Shown here piece after piece: positions 11,516-19,148 of a stretch of 20,762 nt of DNA (position 1 is its first letter; each line of letters begins with the position of its first letter). The notes below the pieces were generated by a model that ran no database searches, was not told the origin of the DNA, and saw only the letters and a list, made by a program, of their open reading frames with translations. This DNA comes from a virus: positions 1-20,762 of the IMG/VR virus record IMGVR_UViG_3300017739_000154; one strand, written 5' to 3'. The translations under genes and the position numbers were made by a program.

Positions 11516-11745
11516 TTCATTATTAATTTTTTGATAGTTAAAGATCCGTCTATATTTTTTTCTAGTTCTGCTTCAGATACTATGCATCTATATTCTATGC
11601 CATCTTTGATAGTTCTTATTGCTTCTCTTTTATGCTTTAAACAAATTGACATTGATGGTTTTCCTGTATTTGGATCAATTTGGATTCTGTGTTCTTTGAT
11701 CTGATGATCTACGATCATTAGTAATGCAATAATCTCTGCAACCAT
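11512..11745 (-). CDS. hypothetical protein, 77 aa
   Basis: I do not recognise a family. A hydrophobic N-terminus (MVAEIIALLMIVDHQ) could be a short membrane anchor. The rest is charged with two cysteines (about residues 35 and 54). It lies between the coiled-coil membrane protein and two micro-genes before lysozyme. Its stop overlaps the next ATG. Confidence 0.65.
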   Translation of the reverse strand: MVAEIIALLMIVDHQIKEHRIQIDPNTGKPSMSICLKHKREAIRTIKDGIEYRCIVSEAELEKNIDGSLTIKKLIMK

Positions 11746-11747
11746 AA

Positions 11748-12080
11748 TTAGTGATTTCCATTAAATTTTTTCTGTAACATATCTATTTGTTCTTTAAGGT
11801 GATCTATGTTTACTTTGTTATATCTGCTCTCTTGTATTTCTTTTTGTATAGTTTCAATCTCACCAGCAAGGTGTTCAATCAACATATACATTTCTAAGTT
11901 CTTAGGTTCTTGTTCTGCCTTTTTAAGAAGATCAGCTTGGAAAAGGGTATCTGCTGTTTCTAATTTGTTGAGCCGTTCTTGAATTGTAAAAAATGCGTAT
12001 AAACCTGTGCAAATAAAAAAAATCAAACCTAAAAGATTCTTGATAGGTAAACCGATATTTGTGTCTGAGTTGAGCTTCAT
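11748..12080 (-). CDS. membrane-anchored coiled-coil protein, 110 aa
   Basis: One transmembrane helix (residues ~14-32, IKNLLGLIFFICTGLYAFFTI) is followed by a long charged helix with heptads (QERLNKLETADTLF... and EIETIQKEIQESRYNKVNIDHLKEQIDMLQKKF). This is the shape of an inner-membrane spanin (Rz) or of small phage membrane scaffolds. Position in the lysis region favours i-spanin, though no paired outer-membrane lipoprotein is evident. The start overlaps the stop of the nuclease-like gene upstream (ATGA). Confidence 0.7.
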   Translation of the reverse strand: MKLNSDTNIGLPIKNLLGLIFFICTGLYAFFTIQERLNKLETADTLFQADLLKKAEQEPKNLEMYMLIEHLAGEIETIQKEIQESRYNKVNIDHLKEQIDMLQKKFNGNH

Positions 12081-12427
12081 TTTTCGTTATAATAAATTTC
12101 TACGTTTATTTTTTTTTGTTTGGCAGTTGGGGATCTGTTAATTCTGTATAAACCTTTTTTAAATTTAGATTTATCTATAGTTCTTTTTACTTTTCTATAA
12201 CTAGATGTTTTTACATCTATAAGTCTAATTTTACCTGATGGACTGACAGCAACTAAATCAAATAAGCATTGTGGTGATACAGCTTTAGCTACTGCATAAC
12301 CTTGCTTTATTAATTGGCATATAACTTCATGTTCTGAAATTGTACCAATATCTGCTGTTGTTAATTTATTAGAAGTGTTTTTACTACGTCTGCTAGACTT
12401 GCTACACTTACTCCGAATATCACCCAA
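12077..12427 (-). CDS. PD-(D/E)XK nuclease-like protein, 116 aa
   Basis: The pattern GTISEHEVICQLIKQGYAVAKAV...CLFDLVAVSPSGKIRLIDVKTSS has the acidic helix (E32/E34), D57 and D71-V-K73 of a small PD-(D/E)XK nuclease similar to archaeal Holliday-junction resolvases and homing-type enzymes. It could resolve branched DNA before packaging or help injected DNA. The start appears to be TTG at 12427, since no ATG occurs before the conserved helix. This makes it overlap the upstream membrane-protein gene by 67 bases, so the exact start is unsure. The first ~20 residues are basic and serine-rich. Confidence 0.75.
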   Translation of the reverse strand: MGDIRSKCSKSSRRSKNTSNKLTTADIGTISEHEVICQLIKQGYAVAKAVSPQCLFDLVAVSPSGKIRLIDVKTSSYRKVKRTIDKSKFKKGLYRINRSPTAKQKKINVEIYYNEK

Positions 12428-12570
12428 ATGACTTTATATATGTTGTCTATTTTTTTATCGATGTGTGCAAGATGGTTGTCTTTTATAGTTGTAATTTTGT
12501 TGTGAATTAATTTTACTTCACCTTGTAATTTTATTATTTCTTCTGCATTTTTTTGAGATTGAGATTTCAT
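12361..12570 (-). CDS. small coiled-coil membrane protein, 69 aa
   Basis: A charged helical N-terminal part (residues 1-43) with coiled-coil character precedes a C-terminal transmembrane helix (~45-62, IYKVIWVIFGVSVASLADVV) and a short tail. The start is fused to the stop of the large internal virion gene (TAATG). The 3' third overlaps the nuclease-like gene in another frame. A lysis or membrane-tether role is possible. No family is recognised. Confidence 0.7.
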   Translation of the reverse strand: MKSQSQKNAEEIIKLQGEVKLIHNKITTIKDNHLAHIDKKIDNIYKVIWVIFGVSVASLADVVKTLLIN

Positions 12571-14609
12571 TAATTTTCTTGTGCCTCCTCAATACCCTTA
12601 GCAACTTGTACTAAATTTCTTGTATAAATAATTGATGCATTTTTATCTTTCCAATTTTTAGCAAGATCAATCAAAGCATCAATACCCTTATCACTTAACA
12701 TCGCTTCTGAAAGTGCTTTTGCATTTTGACTATAAGTTCTTGTTGTAAAAAAGTTTTGTACTGTTCCTATGATTGGTAAACTACCTTTGTTACCTAGAAC
12801 TGTTGAAATAGGATTAGCTCCCATAGTTTCTGCCATTTGCTGTCGAATAGCAGTCGGTGAACCACTTTTGATATAGCCACCTGATGATCTTAATACTTTT
12901 GCAAATTGATTAACAGAATTTAAAATATCTGATCTTGAACCTTTATATCCTTTTTGTAATGCAACTTGATATAACATTTCTGTTACATTTTCTTTTTGTC
13001 TAGGTGAACCCACCAAACCTTTATAAAAATTTATACCTTTATTTAAGGATGGATTAGATGCTTGTGCTTTTAAAAAATTATTATCAAAATAACTAGATAC
13101 AATTTTATTCCATGCATTTTTATCACCTGTTGCATTAAAACTTTTTGCAATTTTAGCTACATCTATTTTATTGATTTTATCAGATGAAAGTAATCTATAA
13201 ACTTTTCCAACAGTATCCATGTTTGAAGTCCATTTAGATGCTGTGATTTTTTTATATATACCTAATTTTTCTAATGGCTCAAAATAGGCTTTAGTGAAAG
13301 TTTGATATGTTTGATTTGCTTTTGCAAAATCTTTATTGACAGAGAATATTGTTGATAAATCATTTTTTATAATTTCAGTAGCTTCAATTAACGATCTGTC
13401 TGAAGCTGTTTTACTAATATTACCTTTTAATGAAAAATTTAAATCATTTACAGTTTTATATACATTATGTAATTTATCACCTTTACCACCACTAGCTTGT
13501 AATAAAGGTATAATTTTATTTAAGTCATTTCTTACTTCAGGTATATCACTTTTTTGTACAATATTTTTTATGTTAATAATTAAATTATCTACTTGTTGTG
13601 TATCAAAAAATGTTTCTTTAAATTTTAATCCACCTGAGTTTTCCCACAATTTTTGTCTATTGGCTTGTAACAAACTTGCTGATTTTTTTAAGTTTGCTGC
13701 AACATTTGTATCTGAAATTGCACCAGTAAAAGTTCTTTTAACTAAGCCTGTATCTTTACCAAAATTTTTAATGTAAGTATCTAATTTATCAGGTCTTGTT
13801 AAATAGTAAGCATCAACAGCTTGTGCGTTTATGGATTGCGTTGCAATATTAGCTTCTACACTTTTTAAAGCAGCAGCTTCAGATGCTTCACCTACTGTAA
13901 GATTTAAACCTTTAGCCTTTGCAGCATTTTGTGTATCTCTTGTCGCTTTAATAATATTGTCTGTTGGTAATATATCTTTTGCTATTTGTGCAAGATTACC
14001 TCTTCGTAAAGCTAATAAATCTAAACCTATATTTAATCCAACACCAACACCTGTACCAGCTAATTCACTGCCTGTAAAATCTTCAGCTCCCTCAGCAACC
14101 AATCCTGATGCTGCACCAGTAGCAGTAAATAATTGTTTTGCTTTAGCAGTTTTTCCAAATAAACCGCCTGGTGCTGCGAACTCACCAGCAGTAAAAGCAT
14201 ATTCACCAGCCGTTGTTTGAGGTTGATATATTTTATCAATTACATTTTCTCTAATTACTTTACCTGGCTCTAATCTTACTGGTTTTAATTTTTCTCTAAC
14301 ATCTTTAACTTTTTTTAAACTATCTTCACCAAATGCAAAACCATATGCTTTGTCTGTTAAAAATTGAAAGCCGTCACTAACAACTTGTGGTAAATCTAAA
14401 AGATAAGTAAGACTAGTTGCTGCACCAGCAGTAGCCGATGCACCAACATCTAAAGCTGTGTTTACATTAGACTGGGGTGTAGTTGATTGATTATTTGTTT
14501 GAACATTATCACCAATACTACTAAAAAATTCATTTTCTTTAGATAAATTATTTGTAATTTTATTTTCACTTAAAGGTGAAACACTTTTAAAAAATTCTTC
14601 TTCATTCAT
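12570..14609 (-). CDS. large internal virion / DNA-ejection protein, 679 aa
   Basis: A long helical protein with an Ala/Gly-rich hydrophobic stretch (residues ~55-75 and ~140-205, such as SATAGAATSLTYLLDLPQVV and ATGAASGLVAEGAEDFTGSELAGTGVGVGLNIGLDLL) that could insert into a membrane. It is followed by ~400 residues of amphipathic helix. This composition and position, next to other virion genes and ahead of lysis, fit an ejection (pilot) protein of a short-tailed phage. No lysozyme-like or transglycosylase motif is evident. The ATG at 14609 overlaps the previous stop (TAATG). An in-frame TTG nine codons upstream is less likely. Confidence 0.7.
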   Translation of the reverse strand: MNEEEFFKSVSPLSENKITNNLSKENEFFSSIGDNVQTNNQSTTPQSNVNTALDVGASATAGAATSLTYLLDLPQVVSDGFQFLTDKAYGFAFGEDSLKKVKDVREKLKPVRLEPGKVIRENVIDKIYQPQTTAGEYAFTAGEFAAPGGLFGKTAKAKQLFTATGAASGLVAEGAEDFTGSELAGTGVGVGLNIGLDLLALRRGNLAQIAKDILPTDNIIKATRDTQNAAKAKGLNLTVGEASEAAALKSVEANIATQSINAQAVDAYYLTRPDKLDTYIKNFGKDTGLVKRTFTGAISDTNVAANLKKSASLLQANRQKLWENSGGLKFKETFFDTQQVDNLIINIKNIVQKSDIPEVRNDLNKIIPLLQASGGKGDKLHNVYKTVNDLNFSLKGNISKTASDRSLIEATEIIKNDLSTIFSVNKDFAKANQTYQTFTKAYFEPLEKLGIYKKITASKWTSNMDTVGKVYRLLSSDKINKIDVAKIAKSFNATGDKNAWNKIVSSYFDNNFLKAQASNPSLNKGINFYKGLVGSPRQKENVTEMLYQVALQKGYKGSRSDILNSVNQFAKVLRSSGGYIKSGSPTAIRQQMAETMGANPISTVLGNKGSLPIIGTVQNFFTTRTYSQNAKALSEAMLSDKGIDALIDLAKNWKDKNASIIYTRNLVQVAKGIEEAQEN

Positions 14610-15658
14610 TATTTTATTCCAGCTATTTGTCGCCAATCTACACCAGCATATTCAATGTCAAGCAACCCAAAAATTTTATCTTTATTGTTTCCAAATTCAC
14701 CTTTATAACCAGCTATTGTTGTTTTTATTTCATCAATACTTGGTTGAAATTTTTTATCTTTTAAATATTGAATATATTCTTTTGAATATTCACCTTTATC
14801 ATTGACTGCATTGACACCTTTTTCTGATAAAAAAGTTTTTTCATTTTTAATTAATCTCTCTGTAATTTTAATTTGGTTTTTAATTTTAGCTTGATAAGAT
14901 GTAGGTGAATCTTTTGTACTTGGAATAGATGATTGTAACCAACCAATTTCTTTTTCACCAGCAGCAACACCAGTAATTAATTTTCTGTATTGGTTAAAAT
15001 ATTGTAAGTTAGTTTGTAACCATTTATCATAACCTTTTAAAAAAATTCTTTCATCAGGCTTTAATGAATTAGGGTTGGCAAAATCTTTTTTCTTTAAAAA
15101 TTCATACTTTGCTTTTCCAGTTATTGTTAAATACTCAGGCTCAAATAAGACTTGTTCTGTTCTTAACTGACCTAATAGTTTTGTATTATCAATAATTGAT
15201 TTTTGAGATTTAGATTTTCCACTTTTATCTAAAGAACCAAGATCAGCACCTTGAACTGATTGTGTAAATGCAGTGTAACCATCAGCTAATAACTGTCTTG
15301 ATTTAGCTCTGTCTGATGCATTTGATAAATCTAAACTTACGACATCAGTTCCTTTTTTAAAAGTTTTAATATCTGATTTTACATTTTTAAATTTATTGGT
15401 TACGAATTGTTTTGGAAAAGCAGTAGCTAATAGTTGTTGATCTTTAGGTAAATCTTTTGTGAACTCACCTAATGCTTCTGTTTGTTTTTGATCTTTTAAA
15501 TATTTTTGATAAAGATTTGCAGTTTGTAAACCTTGTAACATACTTGGAAAAGCTGCACTTGGACTTTTGCCTGATAATCCAGCAGTAAGTAATCCAATAC
15601 CTCCTAATACTTCAGGGCTAAATAATAAACCTTTTGTTTTATTATCATCATCTGTCAT
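14609..15658 (-). CDS. internal virion protein, 349 aa
   Basis: Mostly helical and lysine/glutamine-rich, with a hydrophobic N-terminal segment (residues ~11-29, LLFSPEVLGGIGLLTAGLSG) typical of phage proteins that pass into the cell with DNA. No enzyme motif is seen. It sits between two other internal-type proteins and is coupled to each by TAATG. The ejection-protein assignment is from size, composition and gene order. Confidence 0.62.
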   Translation of the reverse strand: MTDDDNKTKGLLFSPEVLGGIGLLTAGLSGKSPSAAFPSMLQGLQTANLYQKYLKDQKQTEALGEFTKDLPKDQQLLATAFPKQFVTNKFKNVKSDIKTFKKGTDVVSLDLSNASDRAKSRQLLADGYTAFTQSVQGADLGSLDKSGKSKSQKSIIDNTKLLGQLRTEQVLFEPEYLTITGKAKYEFLKKKDFANPNSLKPDERIFLKGYDKWLQTNLQYFNQYRKLITGVAAGEKEIGWLQSSIPSTKDSPTSYQAKIKNQIKITERLIKNEKTFLSEKGVNAVNDKGEYSKEYIQYLKDKKFQPSIDEIKTTIAGYKGEFGNNKDKIFGLLDIEYAGVDWRQIAGIK

Positions 15659-16524
15659 TAAATTAATCCTCTTGTTATCATGTAATCTATGTAGAATGGA
15701 TTACCTGTTTTGTTGTTTCTTGTAAAAGGTGAATTAGGTGTAGATGAAAAACCAAATTGATTGGTGTTATCTACTAGACCTAATGTTGAAGCTATGTTGT
15801 TTTTTGCAGTTGTATAACTATCAATTAAACCTTGTGATAAAGATTCATTGTTTCCTAAGTTTGCAAAGTAATAATTAACCATTGATTGTGGAGCTTCATT
15901 TCCACCAATGACAAATGGAGCATAAGTAAGTGATCGTCTTACATTATCTGACTCAGGTGTAGTAAATTGTTTATTAGTTAATGTTGTATCACCTGAATAA
16001 AAATCTCTAAAATCTTTTGTTCTATAACCAGCATCAAAAAATTCTTGATCGACTAAGGCTTGTTGCTCTTGATCTAAAGTATTATAATCAGTTCTAAATT
16101 CATTAACTGTATCAAAAACATCCCTATTGGTATTATAATCACCCTCACCAATGCCATCTTCACCTGTTGTGTTAGGCATAGATTTTGGTTGGTTGTTTCC
16201 TAATAAAGATAAAACAGATGTAGGTAAATTACCTTTAATTAAATCATAAGGTACTTTTGCTAATTGCAAAGCCTCAGCTAAAAGACCAACATTATTATCA
16301 CTATTGCCACCTATATTATTTAATGAAGATGTGGGTGTACTTGGATCAAAGTTTACATACGATAAGGCCTTATCATCATCTTGTGAATCATTATAAGTAG
16401 TGTTGTTGTTACTTGTAGAAGATGTATTAGAACTACTATTATTACTAAATCCACTATCAGACGATACTTCGCCTTGATCGGTCATTCCACCATAAGAATC
16501 AAATGATTCGTAATCTTCAGCCAT
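15658..16524 (-). CDS. Ser/Asn-rich virion protein, 288 aa
   Basis: The first ~70 residues are nearly pure low-complexity Ser, Asn, Asp, Thr (such as NNSSSNTSSTSNNNTTYNDSQDDD), followed by a more ordered part with VPYDLIKGNLPTSVLSLLG and a C-terminal domain rich in Asn, Tyr and Phe. No family is recognised. The place in the late operon and disordered N-terminus suggest an internal virion protein. It is coupled to the next gene by TAATG. Confidence 0.6.
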   Translation of the reverse strand: MAEDYESFDSYGGMTDQGEVSSDSGFSNNSSSNTSSTSNNNTTYNDSQDDDKALSYVNFDPSTPTSSLNNIGGNSDNNVGLLAEALQLAKVPYDLIKGNLPTSVLSLLGNNQPKSMPNTTGEDGIGEGDYNTNRDVFDTVNEFRTDYNTLDQEQQALVDQEFFDAGYRTKDFRDFYSGDTTLTNKQFTTPESDNVRRSLTYAPFVIGGNEAPQSMVNYYFANLGNNESLSQGLIDSYTTAKNNIASTLGLVDNTNQFGFSSTPNSPFTRNNKTGNPFYIDYMITRGLI

Positions 16525-16525
16525 A

Positions 16526-16636
16526 TTATAAAATTATTCCAATAACAGATATAATAAATAATATGTAAATATATTTAGATGGTCTGTTATTTATTTTAGT
16601 TTCTAAATCGAAAATATATTTTTTAATTTTTTCCAT
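16526..16636 (-). CDS. single-pass membrane micro-protein, 36 aa
   Basis: MEKIKKYIFDLETKINNRPSKYIYILFIISVIGIIL. A charged N-terminal helix is followed by one transmembrane segment (residues ~22-36) ending at the C-terminus, a tail-anchored layout. The ATG overlaps the stop of the 234-aa gene (TAATG), and GGAGG sits nine bases upstream inside that gene. It lies in what would otherwise be a 111-base gap in the virion operon. A holin-like or anchor role is possible. Confidence 0.6.
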   Translation of the reverse strand: MEKIKKYIFDLETKINNRPSKYIYILFIISVIGIIL

Positions 16637-17340
16637 TATAATAAACCTCCTAATAATCCACCAATTCCACCAAGCACAGCTCCAGTGCCACCAAACCTAG
16701 ACCCAATTAAAGCTCCACCTAATGCAGTTGTAACTGGACTAGCTTGTGTTTGTGTTTGTGCTGATTGTACAGGGAAGCCACTAGCTATAGGACTTACAAG
16801 ACCAGCATATTGTTGTAAGGATTGGAATGGTGCTAAATTTTGTTGTCTTTGTAGTGCTTCTAATTGTTGGCCTGTTTGTAATAAAGTTGGTGATGTTTGT
16901 GCAATATTTAACTGTCTATCTCTTTCAGTATTGTATTGTTGAAAAGCTAAAGGTAATGCAGACTGTGCTAATTGTTCAGTAACTTGTTGCTGACTCATCG
17001 GTGAACCTGGTGTTCGACCAGCACCACTAAATTGTGTTGCAACATTAGTGTAAGCATCCTGAGCTGCATTTTGTATAATAGGTGATAGAAATGGGTTTAA
17101 ATAATTACCTGATAGTGTATCTGCTAGTTGTTGATTAGCAGCTCCAGCCATAGTTTCTTGTGTGCCTAAACCTTGTAATGTTTGTGTGCTTGGTGCAACA
17201 TATCCTGATGCAGCTACACCTTGATTATACAAATTACCAGCTTCAGATATAATCTGATTTAATGCTGGTTGAGCTGGTGCATAAGGGTTTACTGTTTGGT
17301 TTTGTACTTGACCACCGCCTGAGCTTCCTCCAAATGACAT
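16636..17340 (-). CDS. Gln/Ala-rich internal virion protein, 234 aa
   Basis: It begins MSFGGSSGGGQVQNQTVNPYAPAQPALNQIISEAGNLYNQG and is rich in Gln, Ala and Gly. Its last 35 residues are hydrophobic glycine-rich (ALGGALIGSRFGGTGAVLGGIGGLLGGLL), a glycine-zipper-like membrane segment. This pattern (P/Q-rich start, GGL-rich end) is one I associate with podovirus DNA-transfer or injection proteins. Three consecutive internal-type genes follow. The binding site is AAAGGA before the ATG. Confidence 0.68.
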   Translation of the reverse strand: MSFGGSSGGGQVQNQTVNPYAPAQPALNQIISEAGNLYNQGVAASGYVAPSTQTLQGLGTQETMAGAANQQLADTLSGNYLNPFLSPIIQNAAQDAYTNVATQFSGAGRTPGSPMSQQQVTEQLAQSALPLAFQQYNTERDRQLNIAQTSPTLLQTGQQLEALQRQQNLAPFQSLQQYAGLVSPIASGFPVQSAQTQTQASPVTTALGGALIGSRFGGTGAVLGGIGGLLGGLL

Positions 17341-17341
17341 A

Positions 17342-17782
17342 TTATTTTTCCTTTTTAGTTAGTTGTTTTTCAAGAACTATATGTGTTCTTTTGTAGTTGT
17401 AATTTTGTAAAATTTTTTGCCAACCTGGTCTTGATATGATTTCCATACCATCACAGTTATTTTGTTGTGCAAAATCTTCAATTACAGAAATTAAATGTTG
17501 CCACTTATTTCTGCCTTTGCCTGTCATAATAAAAATATGACATGATTTTTTTAATTTTCTTTGTACAATCTCTGTTACAACAACTCCGTTATATTGTTTG
17601 TCTATTCCTTTTTCGTCTTTATCCCAAACCACCCATAACTGAAATCTGTTTTCTTTTAACATTTTTAAAACAAATTCTGCATCAGTATGGCTGCCTGAAA
17701 AAGCTAGAGCTTCTGTAATATCTGATTCTACTATTTTCCAAACCTTGTCTAAAAGGTCATTCGGTATAGGTACTAATTTCAT
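17342..17782 (-). CDS. GNAT-fold acetyltransferase-like phage protein, 146 aa
   Basis: The strand-helix order and the central YNGVVVTEIVQRKLKKSCHIFIMTGKGRNKWQHLISVIEDFAQQNNCDGMEIISRPGWQKILQNYNYKRTHIVLEKQL resemble the GNAT-like proteins encoded beside tail and internal virion genes of podoviruses. The acetyl-CoA P-loop (Q/RxxGxG/A) is only partly matched by TGKGRNKW (residues ~93-100), so it may have a structural rather than enzymatic role. It is coupled to the upstream gene by TAATG. Confidence 0.65.
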   Translation of the reverse strand: MKLVPIPNDLLDKVWKIVESDITEALAFSGSHTDAEFVLKMLKENRFQLWVVWDKDEKGIDKQYNGVVVTEIVQRKLKKSCHIFIMTGKGRNKWQHLISVIEDFAQQNNCDGMEIISRPGWQKILQNYNYKRTHIVLEKQLTKKEK

Positions 17783-18108
17783 TAAGATATATCTAAATAA
17801 CTAATTGTAATATGCACTGAGTCTGTAGAAGAAACTGTTGCTTTTAAAGCATCAGATGACTCTAAAACTAAAGGCACACTAAGTATTTCAGTTGATGTAT
17901 TTGCACTTAATGATTGTGTTTTAAGTATTGTAAACTCTGTACTTGCTGAACTATCTAAAACATCCATAGATAATGTTGGTGTATTGGATGTATTGTTAGT
18001 AGCTCTAATTGATTTTATAATAATGCTATTATTAGTTCCAGCAGTAAGTAAAGATGTTTCAGATGTAGTTGCTAAAGCTACACCTTTAAATTTATAACTG
18101 TTTGCCAT
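17782..18108 (-). CDS. small beta-rich virion protein, 108 aa
   Basis: MANSYKFKGVALATTSETSLLTAGTNNSIIIKSIRATNNTSNTPTLSMDVLDSSASTEF... is Thr/Ser-rich with alternating hydrophobics, i.e. a beta-sandwich. Similar ~100-residue proteins lie among tail or fibre genes of many marine phages, with no known role. A tail-attachment or decoration protein is likely. The start at 18108 is set by TAATG overlap with the previous stop. The longer reading (to 18165) would overlap that gene by 58 bases. Confidence 0.7.
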   Translation of the reverse strand: MANSYKFKGVALATTSETSLLTAGTNNSIIIKSIRATNNTSNTPTLSMDVLDSSASTEFTILKTQSLSANTSTEILSVPLVLESSDALKATVSSTDSVHITISYLDIS

Positions 18109-19148
18109 TATCTTGCCGTAGCTGGTGTTCCATTTGATGATACGATACTGGATTCTGCAAAGCACATATAGATGTATGATCCGCCACTTGCATTAAAAGC
18201 ACCATCTGTTCCTCTAATTTTTATTCCATTACTTACGAAATCAATTTTTTGTGTTTTAACACCTTCAACAAGATTTTCACTCCAATAAATATAATCATCT
18301 GCTGGATTTTCAGGATTTCTTTTACTATCTAATACATTCCAATATTCACCTGATGCATCATATCTTTTAACTACAAATAAAGCTGGTTTAAAGCCACAGT
18401 AAAGAAAATTACCATCAGAACTTCCGTTTCCTGTATATGAACCAAACTTGCTAAATCCTTTTTTCTCTGCAAAGCAGTAAGCTATATAATTTTGTCCACT
18501 ATTTCCATATTCACCTCTATAGTTTACAGTAAAAACACTTGATGTAGGTGCTGTAACTGTACCCTCTGATGACGTATCAATTTGAGCAGAAGTTGTATTT
18601 AATTGTAATATACGATTAGCTGTTAAGTCTTTATGATAAACTCCCCAATTTTCTCCATTACTTTTAGATTTTGTTATAATCATTTTAGGAGCTACACCCA
18701 AACCATGACCTACTGTTGTGTTTCCATTACCTGATAAAGTACCTGTATAACTTACTATTGAAAAACCACTTGTTGTATTAGCTGAAACTGTAGAATTTAT
18801 AGCACCATCTGTATTAGCAGAACCAGCACCATTAGCTTTCCAATTCCAAGAAGCATAAGTCTGTCCTGAAGCATTAACTTGACCATCTGTTAAAACAGTA
18901 AAACCATCAGACCCAAAGGCACTTAATTCAGTTGTAGCTGTTGCTTCTGCTGTATTGGTACTTGAAGATATTTTTTTTTGTACACCTCTTACAGCATCAT
19001 ATAAAGCATGATTTTGTGCATCTGTTCTACACTTTATCCATACCCAATCAGGTTGAAATCCAACACCTGTTAAAGCATTAGAAGAACCTGTTCCTGAATA
19101 AAGTTTAGTATTAAAATAATCTGATGGTTGAAATGAAATATAAGCCAT
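18108..19148 (-). CDS. fibre/spike protein with three degenerate repeats (DUF7483-like), 346 aa
   Basis: Three related units can be read: residues ~28-108 (GFQPDWVWIK...WNWKANG), ~129-229 (GLGVAPKMIITKSKSNGENWGVYH...YIAYCFAE) and ~233-333 (CGFKPALFVVKRYDASGEYWNVLD...YIYMCFAE). Each has a G-x-x-P-x-x-x-x-(I/V)-(K/V) start, then W/Y-x-x-x-D, and units two and three end in Y-x-x-C-F-A-E. This matches a protein type common in marine phage tail-fibre regions (I believe DUF7483). It is likely exposed on the virion and involved in receptor binding. Coupled by TAATG to both neighbours. Confidence 0.75.
   Translation of the reverse strand: MAYISFQPSDYFNTKLYSGTGSSNALTGVGFQPDWVWIKCRTDAQNHALYDAVRGVQKKISSSTNTAEATATTELSAFGSDGFTVLTDGQVNASGQTYASWNWKANGAGSANTDGAINSTVSANTTSGFSIVSYTGTLSGNGNTTVGHGLGVAPKMIITKSKSNGENWGVYHKDLTANRILQLNTTSAQIDTSSEGTVTAPTSSVFTVNYRGEYGNSGQNYIAYCFAEKKGFSKFGSYTGNGSSDGNFLYCGFKPALFVVKRYDASGEYWNVLDSKRNPENPADDYIYWSENLVEGVKTQKIDFVSNGIKIRGTDGAFNASGGSYIYMCFAESSIVSSNGTPATAR

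Noticed and set aside
13336-14220. Two plus-strand frames inside the large internal virion gene
   Set aside because: Both lie antisense to a 679-aa gene with convincing continuity and have no binding sites or family features.
16685-16942. Plus-strand Cys-rich 85-aa frame
   Set aside because: The cysteines are the complement of alanine/threonine/glutamine codons in the Gln/Ala-rich virion gene. It is a shadow frame.
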